A stretch of 37,376 bases of DNA from Endomicrobiia bacterium (GCA_025998295.1 BNVT01000003.1:1-37376), one strand, 5' to 3'. Counted from the stretch's first letter, positions 1-10,056 are shown. Notes: generated from the letters alone by a model not told the origin. Program-made: numbers and translations.

Positions 1-392
1 TCATAAAACAAACGCATGAAAAAAATCTTTCAGGCAACTGATTTAGGCTCAAAGTAAATTCCATTTAACTTGGGTTGTGAGTATTTGTAGCTCTAAAATT
101 TAATACTCAAGTTGTGCAAGAGGTCTATTATAAAAAATCTTTTTCATACTATTTGAGAAGTATTTCTAAAAGTTTTTCCGCTAATTTTATTGCTGTAATG
201 TGAGTAAAAATCCGTGGAGTTTGTTATAAAACTAATCGTACATACTCCCATACTCCATAAAGCGCACCATTTGCAAGTTGGTGAAAAAACGGATAAAATA
301 GGGATGAATGAAAATAGAAGATTGGTAAGGAAAGGTTAAGCGAAAGAGTAGATAATCAAGCACTTAGTTAATCAAAATCAGGAGGGAACATA
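1..392. other. Leading intergenic region with a dispersed repeat
   Basis: No convincing gene lies in the first 392 bases. A copy of the 14-mer ACAAACGCATGAAA sits at 8-21. The following 50 bases resemble those after the copy at 35955: both contain a GATTTAG/GATTTTAG block and then AAATTCCAT. The 13-mer CAAGAGGTCTATT at 117-129 recurs at 17876-17888, at the edge of an IS remnant. The last part is the 5' leader of gpmA, with a strong ribosome binding site (AGGAGG) just before 393. Confidence 0.5.
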
Positions 393-1139
393 ATGCATAA
401 AGTAGTTTTGATAAGGCACGGAGAGAGTGTTTGGAACAAAGAAAATAAATTTACCGGATGGGCAGATGTCGATTTATCTGAAAAAGGCAAAGAAGAAGCT
501 TTAAAAGCCGGAACAGAATTAAAAAAAGCTGGTTTTACGTTTGATTTGGCATATACTTCGGTTCTTAAAAGAGCAATAAAAACTCTTTGGAACGTTCTTG
601 ATGTGATGAATTTAGTATGGATTCCAGTAATTAAAAGTTGGAAACTAAACGAGAAACATTACGGCACTTTACAGGGATTAAATAAAGCTGAAACTGCCGA
701 AAAATACGGTGAAGATCAGGTAAAAATTTGGAGAAGAAGTTATAACACTCCTCCTATGGCTTTAGATGAAAGTGATGATAGGTATACCGGAAAAGACACA
801 AGATATGCAGGATTTTCAAAGAACGAACTGCCTTTGACCGAATGTTTAAAAGATACGGTGGCAAGAGTCGTTCTTTATTGGGAAAAAGAAATTGCTCCAC
901 AAATAAAAGCAGACAAAAAAGTAATCATTGCAGCACACGGCAACAGTTTAAGAGCATTGGTTAAATATCTTGACAATATAAGCGACAGCGATATAATAAA
1001 TTTGAACATACCAACTGCAATGCCACTTGTTTACGAGCTTGACGAAAACTTAAAGCCGATTAAAAATTATTATTTGGGTGATCCTAAAGTTGTTAAAGAA
1101 GCTATGGAATCAGTTGCAAATCAGGGCAAAGCAAAATAA
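393..1139 (+). CDS. gpmA: 2,3-bisphosphoglycerate-dependent phosphoglycerate mutase
   Basis: Cytosolic glycolytic enzyme interconverting 3- and 2-phosphoglycerate. At 248 residues it has the normal length for the dPGM family. Visible hallmarks are the N-terminal RHGES phosphohistidine motif (residues 8-12) followed by [10 protein letters not shown], the TSVLKRAI block, the [11 protein letters not shown] block and the C-terminal [14 protein letters not shown] block with the second catalytic histidine. ATG at 393 follows an AGGAGG site at good spacing. The gene is complete and stands alone, with about 80 bases before the ftsH-like gene. Confidence 0.97.
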   Translation: MHKVVLIRHGESVWNKENKFTGWADVDLSEKGKEEALKAGTELKKAGFTFDLAYTSVLKRAIKTLWNVLDVMNLVWIPVIKSWKLNEKHYGTLQGLNKAETAEKYGEDQVKIWRRSYNTPPMALDESDDRYTGKDTRYAGFSKNELPLTECLKDTVARVVLYWEKEIAPQIKADKKVIIAAHGNSLRALVKYLDNISDSDIINLNIPTAMPLVYELDENLKPIKNYYLGDPKVVKEAMESVANQGKAK

Positions 1140-1220
1140 TTACATTTACATTTTTTAGCGTGTTTTGCGTTGCGTTTAAAGTTTGTAAAATATTTATAAT
1201 TCAAGGGAGTGTTGTACAAA

Positions 1221-2831
1221 ATGATACGCAAATTCAGGTTGTTTTTTAGAAACAACAGAATATGGTTTATTGTAGGTTCAATCGTTGTTGGTCTTATAGG
1301 CCTTTCGATTTATGGTTTGAACAAGCTTGAGTCATACCCTAGGAGTATAACGCTTGCACATATACCATTAGACCTCCTTTTAGGACTTATGCATTCCATT
1401 TTTTATGTTTTTATGTATATGATTGTTTTTAGAAGAGGTGGATTTTTTGGAAATTTTAAGAAAAATAAAGTTAAAGCTAAAGACGTGGCTATTTCGTTCA
1501 AGGAAGTTGTAGGTCTTGAAGGCGCAAAAAAAGAAGCTTTGGAAGTAGTGGAGCTTATAAAGGACAGAAAACAGCTTCAAAAAATCGGCGGTAAAATTAT
1601 CAAAGGAATTCTTTTGATGGGTCCTCCGGGATGCGGTAAAACTTTGCTTGCGCAAGCCATTGCGACAGAATGCAAGGTACCGTTTATTTCAGCTGCAGCT
1701 AGCGAGTTTGCTGAAGTCTTCGTTGGCGTTGGCGCAAGCAGGGTAAGAAGTCTTTTTAAAAAGGCCAGAGAACATGCTTATGCTGATGGTGCTTGTATAG
1801 TTTTTATAGATGAAATTGAAGTTATAGGAAGAAGAAGATCTTTTTCTCATACGGGTGGCACAGAAGAAACAAACAGTACGCAAAATCAGCTTCTTGTAGA
1901 AATGGATGGTCTCGATAACCAGAAAAGCAATGTTATTGTTATAGCTGCTACAAATGCGGACGAAAGCATTTTAGATAAAGCGTTGTTAAGACCAGGTCGC
2001 TTTGACAGGAAACTTGCAGTTACCCTTCCAAATTTAAAAGAAAGGGAACAGCTGTTTAGTTTTTATTTGGGAAAAGTAAAGGTTGATCCTGAAGTAAAGA
2101 TAGATAGACTTGCTAGGAAAGCTGTTTATAAATCACCTGCCGATATTGAAAATATAATTAGGGAGTCGGCATTGATTGCAACAAGAAAAAAGAAAGAAGT
2201 TATCGATATGAAAGATATATCGGAAGCAATGAATAGAATCGATTTAGGTATGGAAACTTATGTTGACATGACATCAAAAGAGCTTGAGATGACCGCATAT
2301 CATGAAGCTGGACACGCGACGGCTATATACTTAATACACCCTACCGACGATGTATTTAAAGTTACGGTAAAATCTCATCAAGGGTCGCTTGGACTTGTCG
2401 CCCCTCTTCCTAGAGAAGAATTGCACTGTGAACACAAAGATGAATTGATTGCAGACATCATGGTATCTCTTGCGGGATATGCGGCTGAGAAGATTAAATA
2501 CAATACGACAACAACAGGTGTTTCAGCAGATTTTAGCCATGCCATGACAATAGCCAATTATATGGTATGGAAAGTAGGTATGGGTAGTAGCGGTTTTGTA
2601 GGGAATTTTTCTATTATACCCAATGAAGAGATGTCACAAGGACTTAAAGAAAAACTTAATAACGATACAATATCAATAATGAATTCATGCTATTCAAAAA
2701 TAGAAGAATTTTTAAAAGCGAATTGGGATGCTGTTGACGCTATAGCCAAAAGACTTATAAAAGACAAAGAACTGGATTTTGACGAATTGGAAGAAACAAT
2801 GGAAACCGTTGGAAAAAGAAAACCTAAATAA
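1221..2831 (+). CDS. ftsH: Compact FtsH-like membrane AAA+ zinc protease
   Basis: Membrane-anchored ATP-dependent zinc metalloprotease. From the ATG at 1221 the order is: two hydrophobic segments (about 14-32 and 51-69), Walker A GPPGCGKT (134-141), FVGVGA pore loop, Walker B CIVFIDE, the second region of homology with RPGRFDR, and the zinc motif HEAGH (361-365). An upstream GTG (1209) is in frame but overlaps the AAGGGAG ribosome binding site, so 1221 is preferred. At about 536 residues it is shorter than usual FtsH (roughly 600-650), because only about 20 residues separate the membrane segments instead of the usual periplasmic domain. It may be an accessory paralogue; a second copy elsewhere cannot be checked here. 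Confidence 0.9.
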   Translation: MIRKFRLFFRNNRIWFIVGSIVVGLIGLSIYGLNKLESYPRSITLAHIPLDLLLGLMHSIFYVFMYMIVFRRGGFFGNFKKNKVKAKDVAISFKEVVGLEGAKKEALEVVELIKDRKQLQKIGGKIIKGILLMGPPGCGKTLLAQAIATECKVPFISAAASEFAEVFVGVGASRVRSLFKKAREHAYADGACIVFIDEIEVIGRRRSFSHTGGTEETNSTQNQLLVEMDGLDNQKSNVIVIAATNADESILDKALLRPGRFDRKLAVTLPNLKEREQLFSFYLGKVKVDPEVKIDRLARKAVYKSPADIENIIRESALIATRKKKEVIDMKDISEAMNRIDLGMETYVDMTSKELEMTAYHEAGHATAIYLIHPTDDVFKVTVKSHQGSLGLVAPLPREELHCEHKDELIADIMVSLAGYAAEKIKYNTTTTGVSADFSHAMTIANYMVWKVGMGSSGFVGNFSIIPNEEMSQGLKEKLNNDTISIMNSCYSKIEEFLKANWDAVDAIAKRLIKDKELDFDELEETMETVGKRKPK

Positions 2832-2907
2832 ATTGAATCTATTTGACGGTTCTGTGGTAACATAGTGAAGAAAAATAAGCTGCATTGCAAAGAGGTATGT
2901 AGTTGTT

Positions 2908-3672
2908 ATGAAAATGTCAAAAAGTGTGGCGTGTCTGCTTGTAGCTATACTTTTATTGAATGCGTGCGACGTAAGTTATCCGAAGGAGACGCTTGCTCAA
3001 AGTTTAGAAAAGCTTATACAAAAAGAATGCGGTCAAGATTCAAAAGCGTACATTGTTGGAAAGACTTTATATTTAGATATAGAACTTGACGACCTAATAT
3101 CTGAAGAACTGGCAGAACATAAAGTGGATACCGCTGTTTCTTCTGCAATTAGGGTTGTCTTAAGTAGCGATTCAGGTATACAATACACAGTTACAACAGT
3201 TTATCATCATGGCAAAAATGCAGCTTTAAGAATAGTGCTAAGTATTGATGATGTAAAGAGTTATTACTATGGGCGTATATCACGCTCTGATTATTATAAA
3301 TCCAGAAATCTTTTGGAAATAAGTGGTCCTGAATTTTCCGAGGAAATGATATCGGATAAGCATGATATTACGGTCGGCGAATATGTTGGCAGATTAATTG
3401 TATCTCAGATCAATATGACGCCAAGAACGAATCCACCCTTTAGAGCTTTAGGACCGGTCCTTTGGCTGCTGTATTTAGGTATAGAGAATGGAAATTTAAT
3501 TTTGTTAGTTTCAGACGATGCTAATATTGGAGTTATTGCTGTGCTGAAAGATATTTTAAAAGAAAAACTTGAAGGCTATTCTAAAAAATATGATATGTTT
3601 TTTGATAAAATAACAGTTGTAGAATTTAGTGGTAAAAATATTCTCTCAGTATCACTGGATGATGATATATAA
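2908..3672 (+). CDS. Putative lipoprotein of unknown function
   Basis: 254-residue protein with a classical lipoprotein signal: basic start, hydrophobic stretch, and lipobox LLNAC with the lipidated cysteine near residue 20. The mature part is mixed alpha/beta without a motif I recognise. A hydrophobic patch (GPVLWLLYLGIENGNLILLVS) is followed by an amphipathic helix. It starts 76 bases after the ftsH-like stop and may be co-transcribed with it. An envelope substrate or partner of the protease is conceivable, but that is only a guess from position. Confidence 0.75.
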   Translation: MKMSKSVACLLVAILLLNACDVSYPKETLAQSLEKLIQKECGQDSKAYIVGKTLYLDIELDDLISEELAEHKVDTAVSSAIRVVLSSDSGIQYTVTTVYHHGKNAALRIVLSIDDVKSYYYGRISRSDYYKSRNLLEISGPEFSEEMISDKHDITVGEYVGRLIVSQINMTPRTNPPFRALGPVLWLLYLGIENGNLILLVSDDANIGVIAVLKDILKEKLEGYSKKYDMFFDKITVVEFSGKNILSVSLDDDI

Positions 3673-3869
3673 TCTATAATCAATCAGTTTTACGTAGCCT
3701 TCACTAAACTTTAGCATGAATATTTATTGTCGTTAGTCCACCTTCCTTCTCGATGGGTCGAGCGACAACCTTCAACATGGAAGTAGAAAAAAGAAAATGA
3801 TTATTTTCGGGTATACAATCTAGAGTAGGGAGTCTGAATGTAGTTTTAAATACGAAAAAAGAGGGAGAA

Positions 3870-5546
3870 ATGTTAGCGGAAAAGTATGTAAAAATCAGTT
3901 ATGAGTCGTATGATGATTTTATACAAAATTGTAAGATTCAAGTTCCAAAAGATTTTAATTTTGCTTTTGATATTGTTGATAAAATTGCTGATGCCCAACC
4001 TAATAAGAAGGCGATCATATGGTGTAATTCTAAAGGAGAAGAAAGAGTATTTACTTTTAGCGATATTAAAAAAGAAAGCAATCGCACAGCAAATTTTTTT
4101 AAATCTCTTGGTATAAAAAAAAGCGATGCCGTGATGGTGATATTAAAGAGGCATTATGAATATTGGTATTGCGCGATTGCCCTTCATAAGCTAGGCGCAC
4201 TGATGGTTCCCGCAACACATCTTTTAACTGTAAAAGATATAAAGTATAGAGTAAAAACTGCTGAGATTAAAACCATTGTTGCAGCTTCCGATAAAAGAAT
4301 TACTGAGATTATTAATGAAGTAAAAAAAGATCTGCCTGAGTTAAAGAACATAGTTTCTATGCGTGGTTATGTAAACGGCCGGGTTGAATATTCCAAGGAA
4401 ATTGAAAAATTTTCAGATGTTTTTGAAAGACCTACTGGGAGCGAAGCGACTAAAACTTATGATAAATTCTTGCTGTATTTTACGTCAGGAACAACCGGTA
4501 TGCCTAAGATGGTTTGTCATGATTTTTCGTATCCGCTAGGACATATTATAACAGCGAGGTTTTGGCAAAATTTAGATGATGACAGCCTGCACCTTACCGT
4601 AGCTGACACGGGTTGGGCTAAAGCCTCCTGGGGGAAATTATACGGGCAGTGGATTTGTGGAGCTTGTGTTTTTGTCTATGACTACGAAAGATTCAATCAT
4701 CATGATTTAGTGGAAAAAATATCAAAATATGGGGTTACTTCTTTCTGTGCTCCGCCTACTGTTTACAGACATATGATAAAAGAAGACTTTTCAAAATACG
4801 ATTTATCTAAATTAAAATATGTCGAAACTGCTGGTGAACCGTTAAATCCTGAAGTTTTTTATCAGTTTAAAAAAATGACAGGACTTGATATAAAAGAAGG
4901 TTTTGGACAGACTGAAACAGTTGTTCTTGCAGCGACTTTCCCATGGATGAAGGTAAAACCTGGATCTATTGGTAAGCCGTCGGCAGGGTGGGATCTTGAC
5001 ATCATTGACAAAGAAAATAAATCTTGTAAACCGGGGAAGGAAGGGCATCTCATAGTAAAGACTAAAAATTATAAACCTGTAGGTTTGTTTTCAGGGTATT
5101 ATAAAGACGATGCGATGACAAAAACTGTTTGGAGTAACGACATATACGATACAGGCGATGTAGCTTATAAGGATAAAGACGGTTATATATGGTTTATTGG
5201 TCGTTCCGATGACGTTATAAAAAGTTCAGGTTACAGAATCGGACCCTTTGAAGTGGAAAACGCTTTAATGGAGCATTCGTGCGTGCTTGAATGTGCAATA
5301 ACTGGAGTTCCTGACGATATAAGAGGCTCTATAGTAAAAGCCACTATAGTTCTTGCTAAAGGATATAATCCGAGCTCTGAGCTTGTGATAGAATTACAGG
5401 ATCACGTTAAAAAAATTACAGCTCCATATAAATATCCGAGAATCATAGAATTTGTCAAAGAGCTTCCAAAAACAATAAGTGGTAAAATAAAGAGAAAAGA
5501 AATAAGAGAAAAAGAAAATAATAAATATGGATTAGAATTTATATAA
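3870..5546 (+). CDS. AMP-forming acyl-CoA synthetase (acetyl-CoA synthetase / MACS-like)
   Basis: ANL-superfamily adenylate-forming enzyme that activates a carboxylate with ATP and then forms the CoA thioester. Visible are the P-loop FTSGTTGMPK (204-213), the adenine-binding GEPLNPE and GFGQTET blocks, the YDTGD motif, the hinge region GRSDDVIKSSGYRIGP and the C-terminal catalytic lysine in KTISGK (about 539). Length 558 is normal. Sequence blocks such as DTGWAKASWGKLYGQW resemble medium-chain/acetyl-type synthetases more than classical Acs, so the substrate (acetate or another short acid) is open. The ATG follows GAGGGAG. Phosphate acetyltransferase follows after 24 bases, so the two probably form an acetate/acetyl-CoA operon. 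Confidence 0.9.
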   Translation: MLAEKYVKISYESYDDFIQNCKIQVPKDFNFAFDIVDKIADAQPNKKAIIWCNSKGEERVFTFSDIKKESNRTANFFKSLGIKKSDAVMVILKRHYEYWYCAIALHKLGALMVPATHLLTVKDIKYRVKTAEIKTIVAASDKRITEIINEVKKDLPELKNIVSMRGYVNGRVEYSKEIEKFSDVFERPTGSEATKTYDKFLLYFTSGTTGMPKMVCHDFSYPLGHIITARFWQNLDDDSLHLTVADTGWAKASWGKLYGQWICGACVFVYDYERFNHHDLVEKISKYGVTSFCAPPTVYRHMIKEDFSKYDLSKLKYVETAGEPLNPEVFYQFKKMTGLDIKEGFGQTETVVLAATFPWMKVKPGSIGKPSAGWDLDIIDKENKSCKPGKEGHLIVKTKNYKPVGLFSGYYKDDAMTKTVWSNDIYDTGDVAYKDKDGYIWFIGRSDDVIKSSGYRIGPFEVENALMEHSCVLECAITGVPDDIRGSIVKATIVLAKGYNPSSELVIELQDHVKKITAPYKYPRIIEFVKELPKTISGKIKRKEIREKENNKYGLEFI

Positions 5547-5570
5547 AACTATATCAGGGAGATATGATTG

Positions 5571-6572
5571 ATGAACATTAGAGAACATATTCTAGATTTA
5601 GCAAAGAAAGTAAAAGGCAAAATAATTTTGCCTGAAAGTTTTGACACAAGAGTACTGAAAGCGGCCGAGATGCTCACAAAAAACGCAATAGCCTCTGTTG
5701 TTTTGCCTGCGGAGAACATAGAAGAAGTTAAAAAAATTGCTTTTAGTGCTGGGATAGATTTAGATGATATCGAAATAATTAAAATAGATAGAGCTCTTCT
5801 TAATAAAAACCGGATTCAAGAATTTGTAAGCGCAAGAGCAAGAAAAGGTATGACCGAACAAGAGGCTTTGGACACTTTAAATAAACCTTTGTACTTTTCA
5901 ATGATGTATTTAAAAAGCGGGAAATGCGACGCATGCGTAAGTGGCGCTGTTTACGATACGGCTGACGTTTTAAGAGCAAGTTTTTATGTTATCGGAACTG
6001 CTGAAGGAATAAAATTAGTTTCTTCGTATTTCCTTATGGTTCCTCCGGAAAATCATCTCATTGTAAAAGAACCAGTTATATTTACTGATTGCGCCGTAAA
6101 TCCTGACCCGAATGCTTTTGGGTTGAAAGACATTGTTGTGTCAACTGTCGAGAATTTTAAGAAACTTTTCCCAGGAAAACGGGCAAATGTTGCAATGCTT
6201 TCATTTTCAACAAAGGGTAGCGCAAGCAATAGAATTTTGTCAAAAGTAATAGAAGCAACAGATCTTGTAAAGACTCACTTTGCAGGACATGATGATGTAA
6301 ACATTGACGGAGAGCTTCAGTTTGACGCTTCTGTTATTCCTAGCGTAAGTAAAATAAAAACTCATGACTCTGCTGTTGCAGGTAACGCAAACATTTTGGT
6401 TTTTCCCGATTTAAATGCAGGAAATATTGGTTATAAAATTGCAGAAAGATTTGGCTGTTTTCAGGCATTGGGTCCTATAATCCAGGGACTTGCTCTTCCT
6501 GTAAGCGATTTAAGCAGAGGGTCGAGCGCAGAAGATATATATCTAATAGCTGCAATTATGCTTTTAAAGTAA
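5571..6572 (+). CDS. pta: Phosphate acetyltransferase
   Basis: Interconverts acetyl-CoA and acetyl phosphate. The single-domain, roughly 330-residue form is seen, without the long N-terminal DRTGG extension. Family signatures include KIILPESFDTRVLKAAE at the N terminus, a central GAVYDTADVLRA block, the DCAVNPDPNAF motif, GELQFDASVIP and the C-terminal ANILVFPDLNAGNIGYK. ATG at 5571 is preferred over an in-frame TTG at 5568 because AGGGAG lies 9 bases upstream. No acetate kinase gene is adjacent. Confidence 0.95.
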   Translation: MNIREHILDLAKKVKGKIILPESFDTRVLKAAEMLTKNAIASVVLPAENIEEVKKIAFSAGIDLDDIEIIKIDRALLNKNRIQEFVSARARKGMTEQEALDTLNKPLYFSMMYLKSGKCDACVSGAVYDTADVLRASFYVIGTAEGIKLVSSYFLMVPPENHLIVKEPVIFTDCAVNPDPNAFGLKDIVVSTVENFKKLFPGKRANVAMLSFSTKGSASNRILSKVIEATDLVKTHFAGHDDVNIDGELQFDASVIPSVSKIKTHDSAVAGNANILVFPDLNAGNIGYKIAERFGCFQALGPIIQGLALPVSDLSRGSSAEDIYLIAAIMLLK

Positions 6573-7187
6573 GTCTCGGTTGTTGATATTAATTTAAAAT
6601 ATTTCTTTTTTCCCGTATGTAAAATATATGTTTTAAAGTTATAAATTTTTATAAATCTTTATAGAATCTTATCCTTTTTTTGCTTGTAGCTTTTATTTTT
6701 TCATAGTGTCTCCGTTTCCTTTGACACAACGATCGCCTTCATAAATCTTTGTGACTATTCAGGCAACAGCTAACTCCAGTAAAGTTCCAAACACACTTTA
6801 CCCATTGTCAACAAACAATGGATAAACTGTTGATACTAATGGTGTGGCATGTCCGACGGTTAAAGTATCTAGGGCACCTGTTGTGATAAATTGTGATATA
6901 TTCAAAACCGCTGTCCTTACTTGCTATCCTGTGTTGTTTCTCTTTAGGAACATCTGATTCCTATTTTTAGTGTTTTTGAAAAAACTTTCTGTGCGTGTGT
7001 ATTGTCCCAGCAATTGTCTTTACAGTTTACGCTTTGTCTGACAGTTGGGCAATATATTTCCTAGTCTTTGCGAAACTTGCAAAGAACAATACTGCTACCG
7101 CGATCCCAAATGAAATATGAGATCGTCCTTTGGCTTACGGTTTGTGTAGGCCATAACAAAAGGAAAATTCGAAGAGAATTGAGTTAA
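6573..7187. other. Intergenic region holding an IS remnant
   Basis: No intact gene. Most of the stretch from about 6855 is a decayed IS3-type transposase on the minus strand (see separate entry). Bases 6700-6730 contain a short inverted pair, TAGTGTC and GACACA, which may be an element end. The segment around 6757 (TTCAGGCAAC) repeats a ten-base string also present at 29-38. Confidence 0.5.
6855..7178 (-). pseudogene. Remnant of IS3-family transposase (OrfB C-terminal part)
   Basis: Conceptual translation of the minus strand in shifting frames recovers the rve-type integrase core of IS3-family OrfB. First comes RKPKDDLIFHLGSR, a stop and QYCS (normally HSDRGSQY), near 7080-7160. Then comes DNCWDNTHAESFFKNTK near 6970-7018, matching the family block DNxxxExFFxxLK with its catalytic glutamate. 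Last is FEYITIYHNRCPR near 6870-6906, matching FEYIExYYNRxRxH. Stops and frameshifts separate the pieces and the N-terminal part is gone, so it is inactive. Confidence 0.8.
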
Positions 7188-8231
7188 TCAGTAGCTTATA
7201 CTTAGAATTCGAATACAACTAAACAGATAGACATTTGTCCGATCTCCAATCTGTATAGTCTTTATTAAAGGGATTGCTCCAAACAGTTTGTAGTTTACTT
7301 TTTTTAATTTTGTATTCTTGGATATTTTTAAATAAAAAAAATCTAGTATATAGTGCACACGCAATTCAGGAAGTATATGCTTCTTATTTATGGCCAACTC
7401 CATCTCTTTCAACATTTCTTTGAGCCGGACTATAGCTGAATATATCTGCTTGCTGCCCATATTCCTAAAAGGATCTTTCCACATATTTAACAAATACTTA
7501 TCATCATCCTTTAAGATATACCCATGCATATCTTTTAGATAATTTTGTCTCAAAGTCGTCTCATATTCAGAGAGGATTTCTTTCTTTTTTTCCGTAATAC
7601 TGTTTTCTGACAACAAATACTTCCCTAATACTTCTTGGATAGTAGCAAATTTGTGTGTCTTTATAATACGCATCCAAAGTTCACCGTCTTCGCACGGTGA
7701 ACCTTCAAGATAAAAGAATTTATTTTCTATAATATCGCATCTGCGTAGCATAACCGTAGAATGGCACACTGAAGGTTCAAATGCAAATGAAATCATCAAT
7801 TCTTCATTCTTAGCAAAAGGAGCATGTATATATTCCACCTTTCCGTTTTCATGGAGATGCTCTTGCCACGAACCCAGTACGGTTACATCCCTGTGTTCGT
7901 CCATGTAGGCAACCTGTTTTCCAAATCTCGTCGGAAGAGATGTATCGTCAGCATCCATACGGGCAATATATTCGCTCTTAGCCTCACGTATACCATGGTT
8001 CAGCGCAGCAGCAAGCCCCCCCCCTTTACAGCATCCATCGATAAGACGTATCCTTTTATCGTTATATGATTTTATTATTTCCCGAGTTCTATCCGTAGAG
8101 TTATCATCTATTATAAGGAATTCGAAATCGTCAAAGGTCTGTGCCAAAATACTGTCTATCGCCTTGCTAAGATGTGTTTCTGCATTGTATGTTGGCATTA
8201 CAACCGACACTTTAGGAGTTTTTATTCCCAT
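7188..8231 (-). CDS. Family 2 glycosyltransferase with an in-frame poly-G tract (phase ON)
   Basis: GT-A fold inverting glycosyltransferase, last gene of the polysaccharide operon. It starts with PKVSVVMPTYNAETHL, followed by LIIDDNSTDRT and the metal/sugar-nucleotide motif DADD (93-96), and has a long C-terminal region. ATG at 8231 is chosen because the family normally begins just before KVSVVMPTYN; an in-frame GTG at 8273 would add 14 residues. A G9 tract (8016-8024) encodes exactly three glycines (codons 70-72) in the conserved GG-LAAALNHG block. At nine the gene is in frame; any change not a multiple of three would truncate it soon after. The sugar transferred cannot be told. Confidence 0.9.
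   Translation of the reverse strand: MGIKTPKVSVVMPTYNAETHLSKAIDSILAQTFDDFEFLIIDDNSTDRTREIIKSYNDKRIRLIDGCCKGGGLAAALNHGIREAKSEYIARMDADDTSLPTRFGKQVAYMDEHRDVTVLGSWQEHLHENGKVEYIHAPFAKNEELMISFAFEPSVCHSTVMLRRCDIIENKFFYLEGSPCEDGELWMRIIKTHKFATIQEVLGKYLLSENSITEKKKEILSEYETTLRQNYLKDMHGYILKDDDKYLLNMWKDPFRNMGSKQIYSAIVRLKEMLKEMELAINKKHILPELRVHYILDFFYLKISKNTKLKKVNYKLFGAIPLIKTIQIGDRTNVYLFSCIRILSISY
8016..8024 (-). repeat. Poly-G tract (G9) in the GT2 gene
   Basis: Nine consecutive C on the plus strand, read as GGG GGG GGG in the glycosyltransferase frame between tgt-aaa and ctt-gct. Long G runs are otherwise absent from the housekeeping genes here. In register (ON). Confidence 0.9.
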
Positions 8232-8295
8232 TCTTATGTTTCCATAAAATTTTAATAAGTACCATTTTATCACTCTCTCTATTGCGAAAATTCAG

Positions 8296-10056
8296 CTAAA
8301 TTCTATCTTTTTTGATTTTGGCCCCATTATTTACAATAGCGTCTCGAATCCTATGCCGCATATTGCACGACGGAATTAAGGCACATATTAGTGTTGCAAA
8401 AAATTTTCTCCTTCGTTTCTCCTTGTACTTTCGTTGTTGTTCTATGTTTATTACCCTTATTAGCTCTAGCAATATAACTTCGTTGTATGGAGAACGACGT
8501 GCATACTGCCAAAAAATTTCAGCTAAAGGCAACATCGGCATACTCCATGGTTTGAAATCACTGGAATAGTGCAGTATGTATGGATTTTTGCGTGCTTCCA
8601 TATACTCAGTATAAAATTTTGCGGGAAGAGATTGATAGAGCGGGTGGTCTTCACAAAAAAATACGCAATGCCATTCGACATTCCAATTTACAGGTAAATA
8701 TTTTATACTTCCTTTACAGACAAAGTTAAGCACGTCTTGATCGTTATTGTAGGGATTTGGATTCTTTGCAAGAAAGTCAAAGCTTTTCTCGAAAAAGCTT
8801 TCTTTTCGAGCTAACGTAACATTGAATAGGATGACTCCTGCTTGGATATAATCATATGGACTAATTTTTAGAGTTTCGCACGCGTATTTATTTATAAAAT
8901 CCGACAATCTATGCTTTTTGTATGCGATGCGAATATATTCTATATCATGCACGGCGCCTATGATGTTATCTCCTATATCCTGCGCATACAGCTCTGCTAT
9001 GTCGCAAGTTACAATTATATCACTATCCAAATACAAGATCTTATCATAATTTTTAAATATCCTCGGTATCCATAAACGATAATACGTTCCACCCTTGGAA
9101 AAGCGTGAGCTATTACATATAAGACTTTTATCAATATCAGTATTAGCTAAGAAATAGTTCATATCGATAAATCTTATGGAAAAATTCTTCAAATCTAAGA
9201 TCATATTAGATATTCGTCTTTTATCTTCATTCCAGATTTCTCTTCCAACAATAAAAATGTCATAATTATTAACCTTACTTGAATTTTCAATTATAGACTG
9301 TATTGCTATAGCTGCAATTTTTGAATAATCCGTATCCGACACAAAAACTAAGGGAATATTATTTATTTCAAATGCTGGTTTGGGATTTAAAACCATCTCT
9401 GGCTGTTTTATAAAGCTTATCGGCAAACGATGTTTGATCTCATCTTGTTTAGAGAGATAGTAAAAATATAACCCTGTAATTCTTTCCATAACAAACAAAC
9501 GTCTATCTTTGAACGAATAGTTCGACCTATCGGAATTCTTAACAAAACCAAATGCAATATCAAACACAAATTTGCAACATTCAAAGAATATATCCCTTTT
9601 CATTGTAAACAAACTGCAACAACTGTTCAGATTTTGATTAAAGAATTGCTCTGCATATGGATATACTTTCTTATATCGTTGTTTTATTATATTTAGACAA
9701 AACACTATTCCATCTACGTTGTGATATTTATTAAAATGTTTATAGACAGCCATATCATAATCCACTGGACTTGCAGCAATGAAATCGTATTTACTGACAA
9801 TTTTGATGACAATTTTCGGTGAACATTTAATAGATCTTAAAGTATTATCATCAAACCTATCAAAATTTACTACTGCACCACAATAGTTGTTGCTGAAGTT
9901 GTTTATGCTGTCAAAGATAAACTGACGACGACAGCACATAAATCCAATTCTATCTGAATTGCCAAGTTCATCATAGTTTTTCCATGCCCAGTGTATACCT
10001 CCTGTGAGTTCGAAAAAATCACTGTTTAATTGTGATATACTGTCCCCCAGTATCAT
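8296..10056 (-). CDS. DUF4422-GT8 two-domain glycosyltransferase (5' end displaced)
   Basis: The open part encodes 586 residues. The N-terminal third is most of a DUF4422 domain (FFELTGGIHWAWKNY, then GFMCCRRQF), found in capsule/LPS glycosyltransferases. The rest is a GT8 retaining glycosyltransferase: YRLWIPRIF, the DxD in LYLDSDIIV, YIQAGVILFN, NDQDVLN and HYSSDFKPW. The tail is very basic. The ATG at 10056 (in MILGDSISQLN) is not the original start: the usual DUF4422 beginning lies upstream in other frames (10057-10214). As it stands the product lacks the first strands of DUF4422, but GT8 is intact. Phosphoheptose isomerase lies just upstream in the operon. Confidence 0.85.
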   Translation of the reverse strand: MILGDSISQLNSDFFELTGGIHWAWKNYDELGNSDRIGFMCCRRQFIFDSINNFSNNYCGAVVNFDRFDDNTLRSIKCSPKIVIKIVSKYDFIAASPVDYDMAVYKHFNKYHNVDGIVFCLNIIKQRYKKVYPYAEQFFNQNLNSCCSLFTMKRDIFFECCKFVFDIAFGFVKNSDRSNYSFKDRRLFVMERITGLYFYYLSKQDEIKHRLPISFIKQPEMVLNPKPAFEINNIPLVFVSDTDYSKIAAIAIQSIIENSSKVNNYDIFIVGREIWNEDKRRISNMILDLKNFSIRFIDMNYFLANTDIDKSLICNSSRFSKGGTYYRLWIPRIFKNYDKILYLDSDIIVTCDIAELYAQDIGDNIIGAVHDIEYIRIAYKKHRLSDFINKYACETLKISPYDYIQAGVILFNVTLARKESFFEKSFDFLAKNPNPYNNDQDVLNFVCKGSIKYLPVNWNVEWHCVFFCEDHPLYQSLPAKFYTEYMEARKNPYILHYSSDFKPWSMPMLPLAEIFWQYARRSPYNEVILLELIRVINIEQQRKYKEKRRRKFFATLICALIPSCNMRHRIRDAIVNNGAKIKKDRI

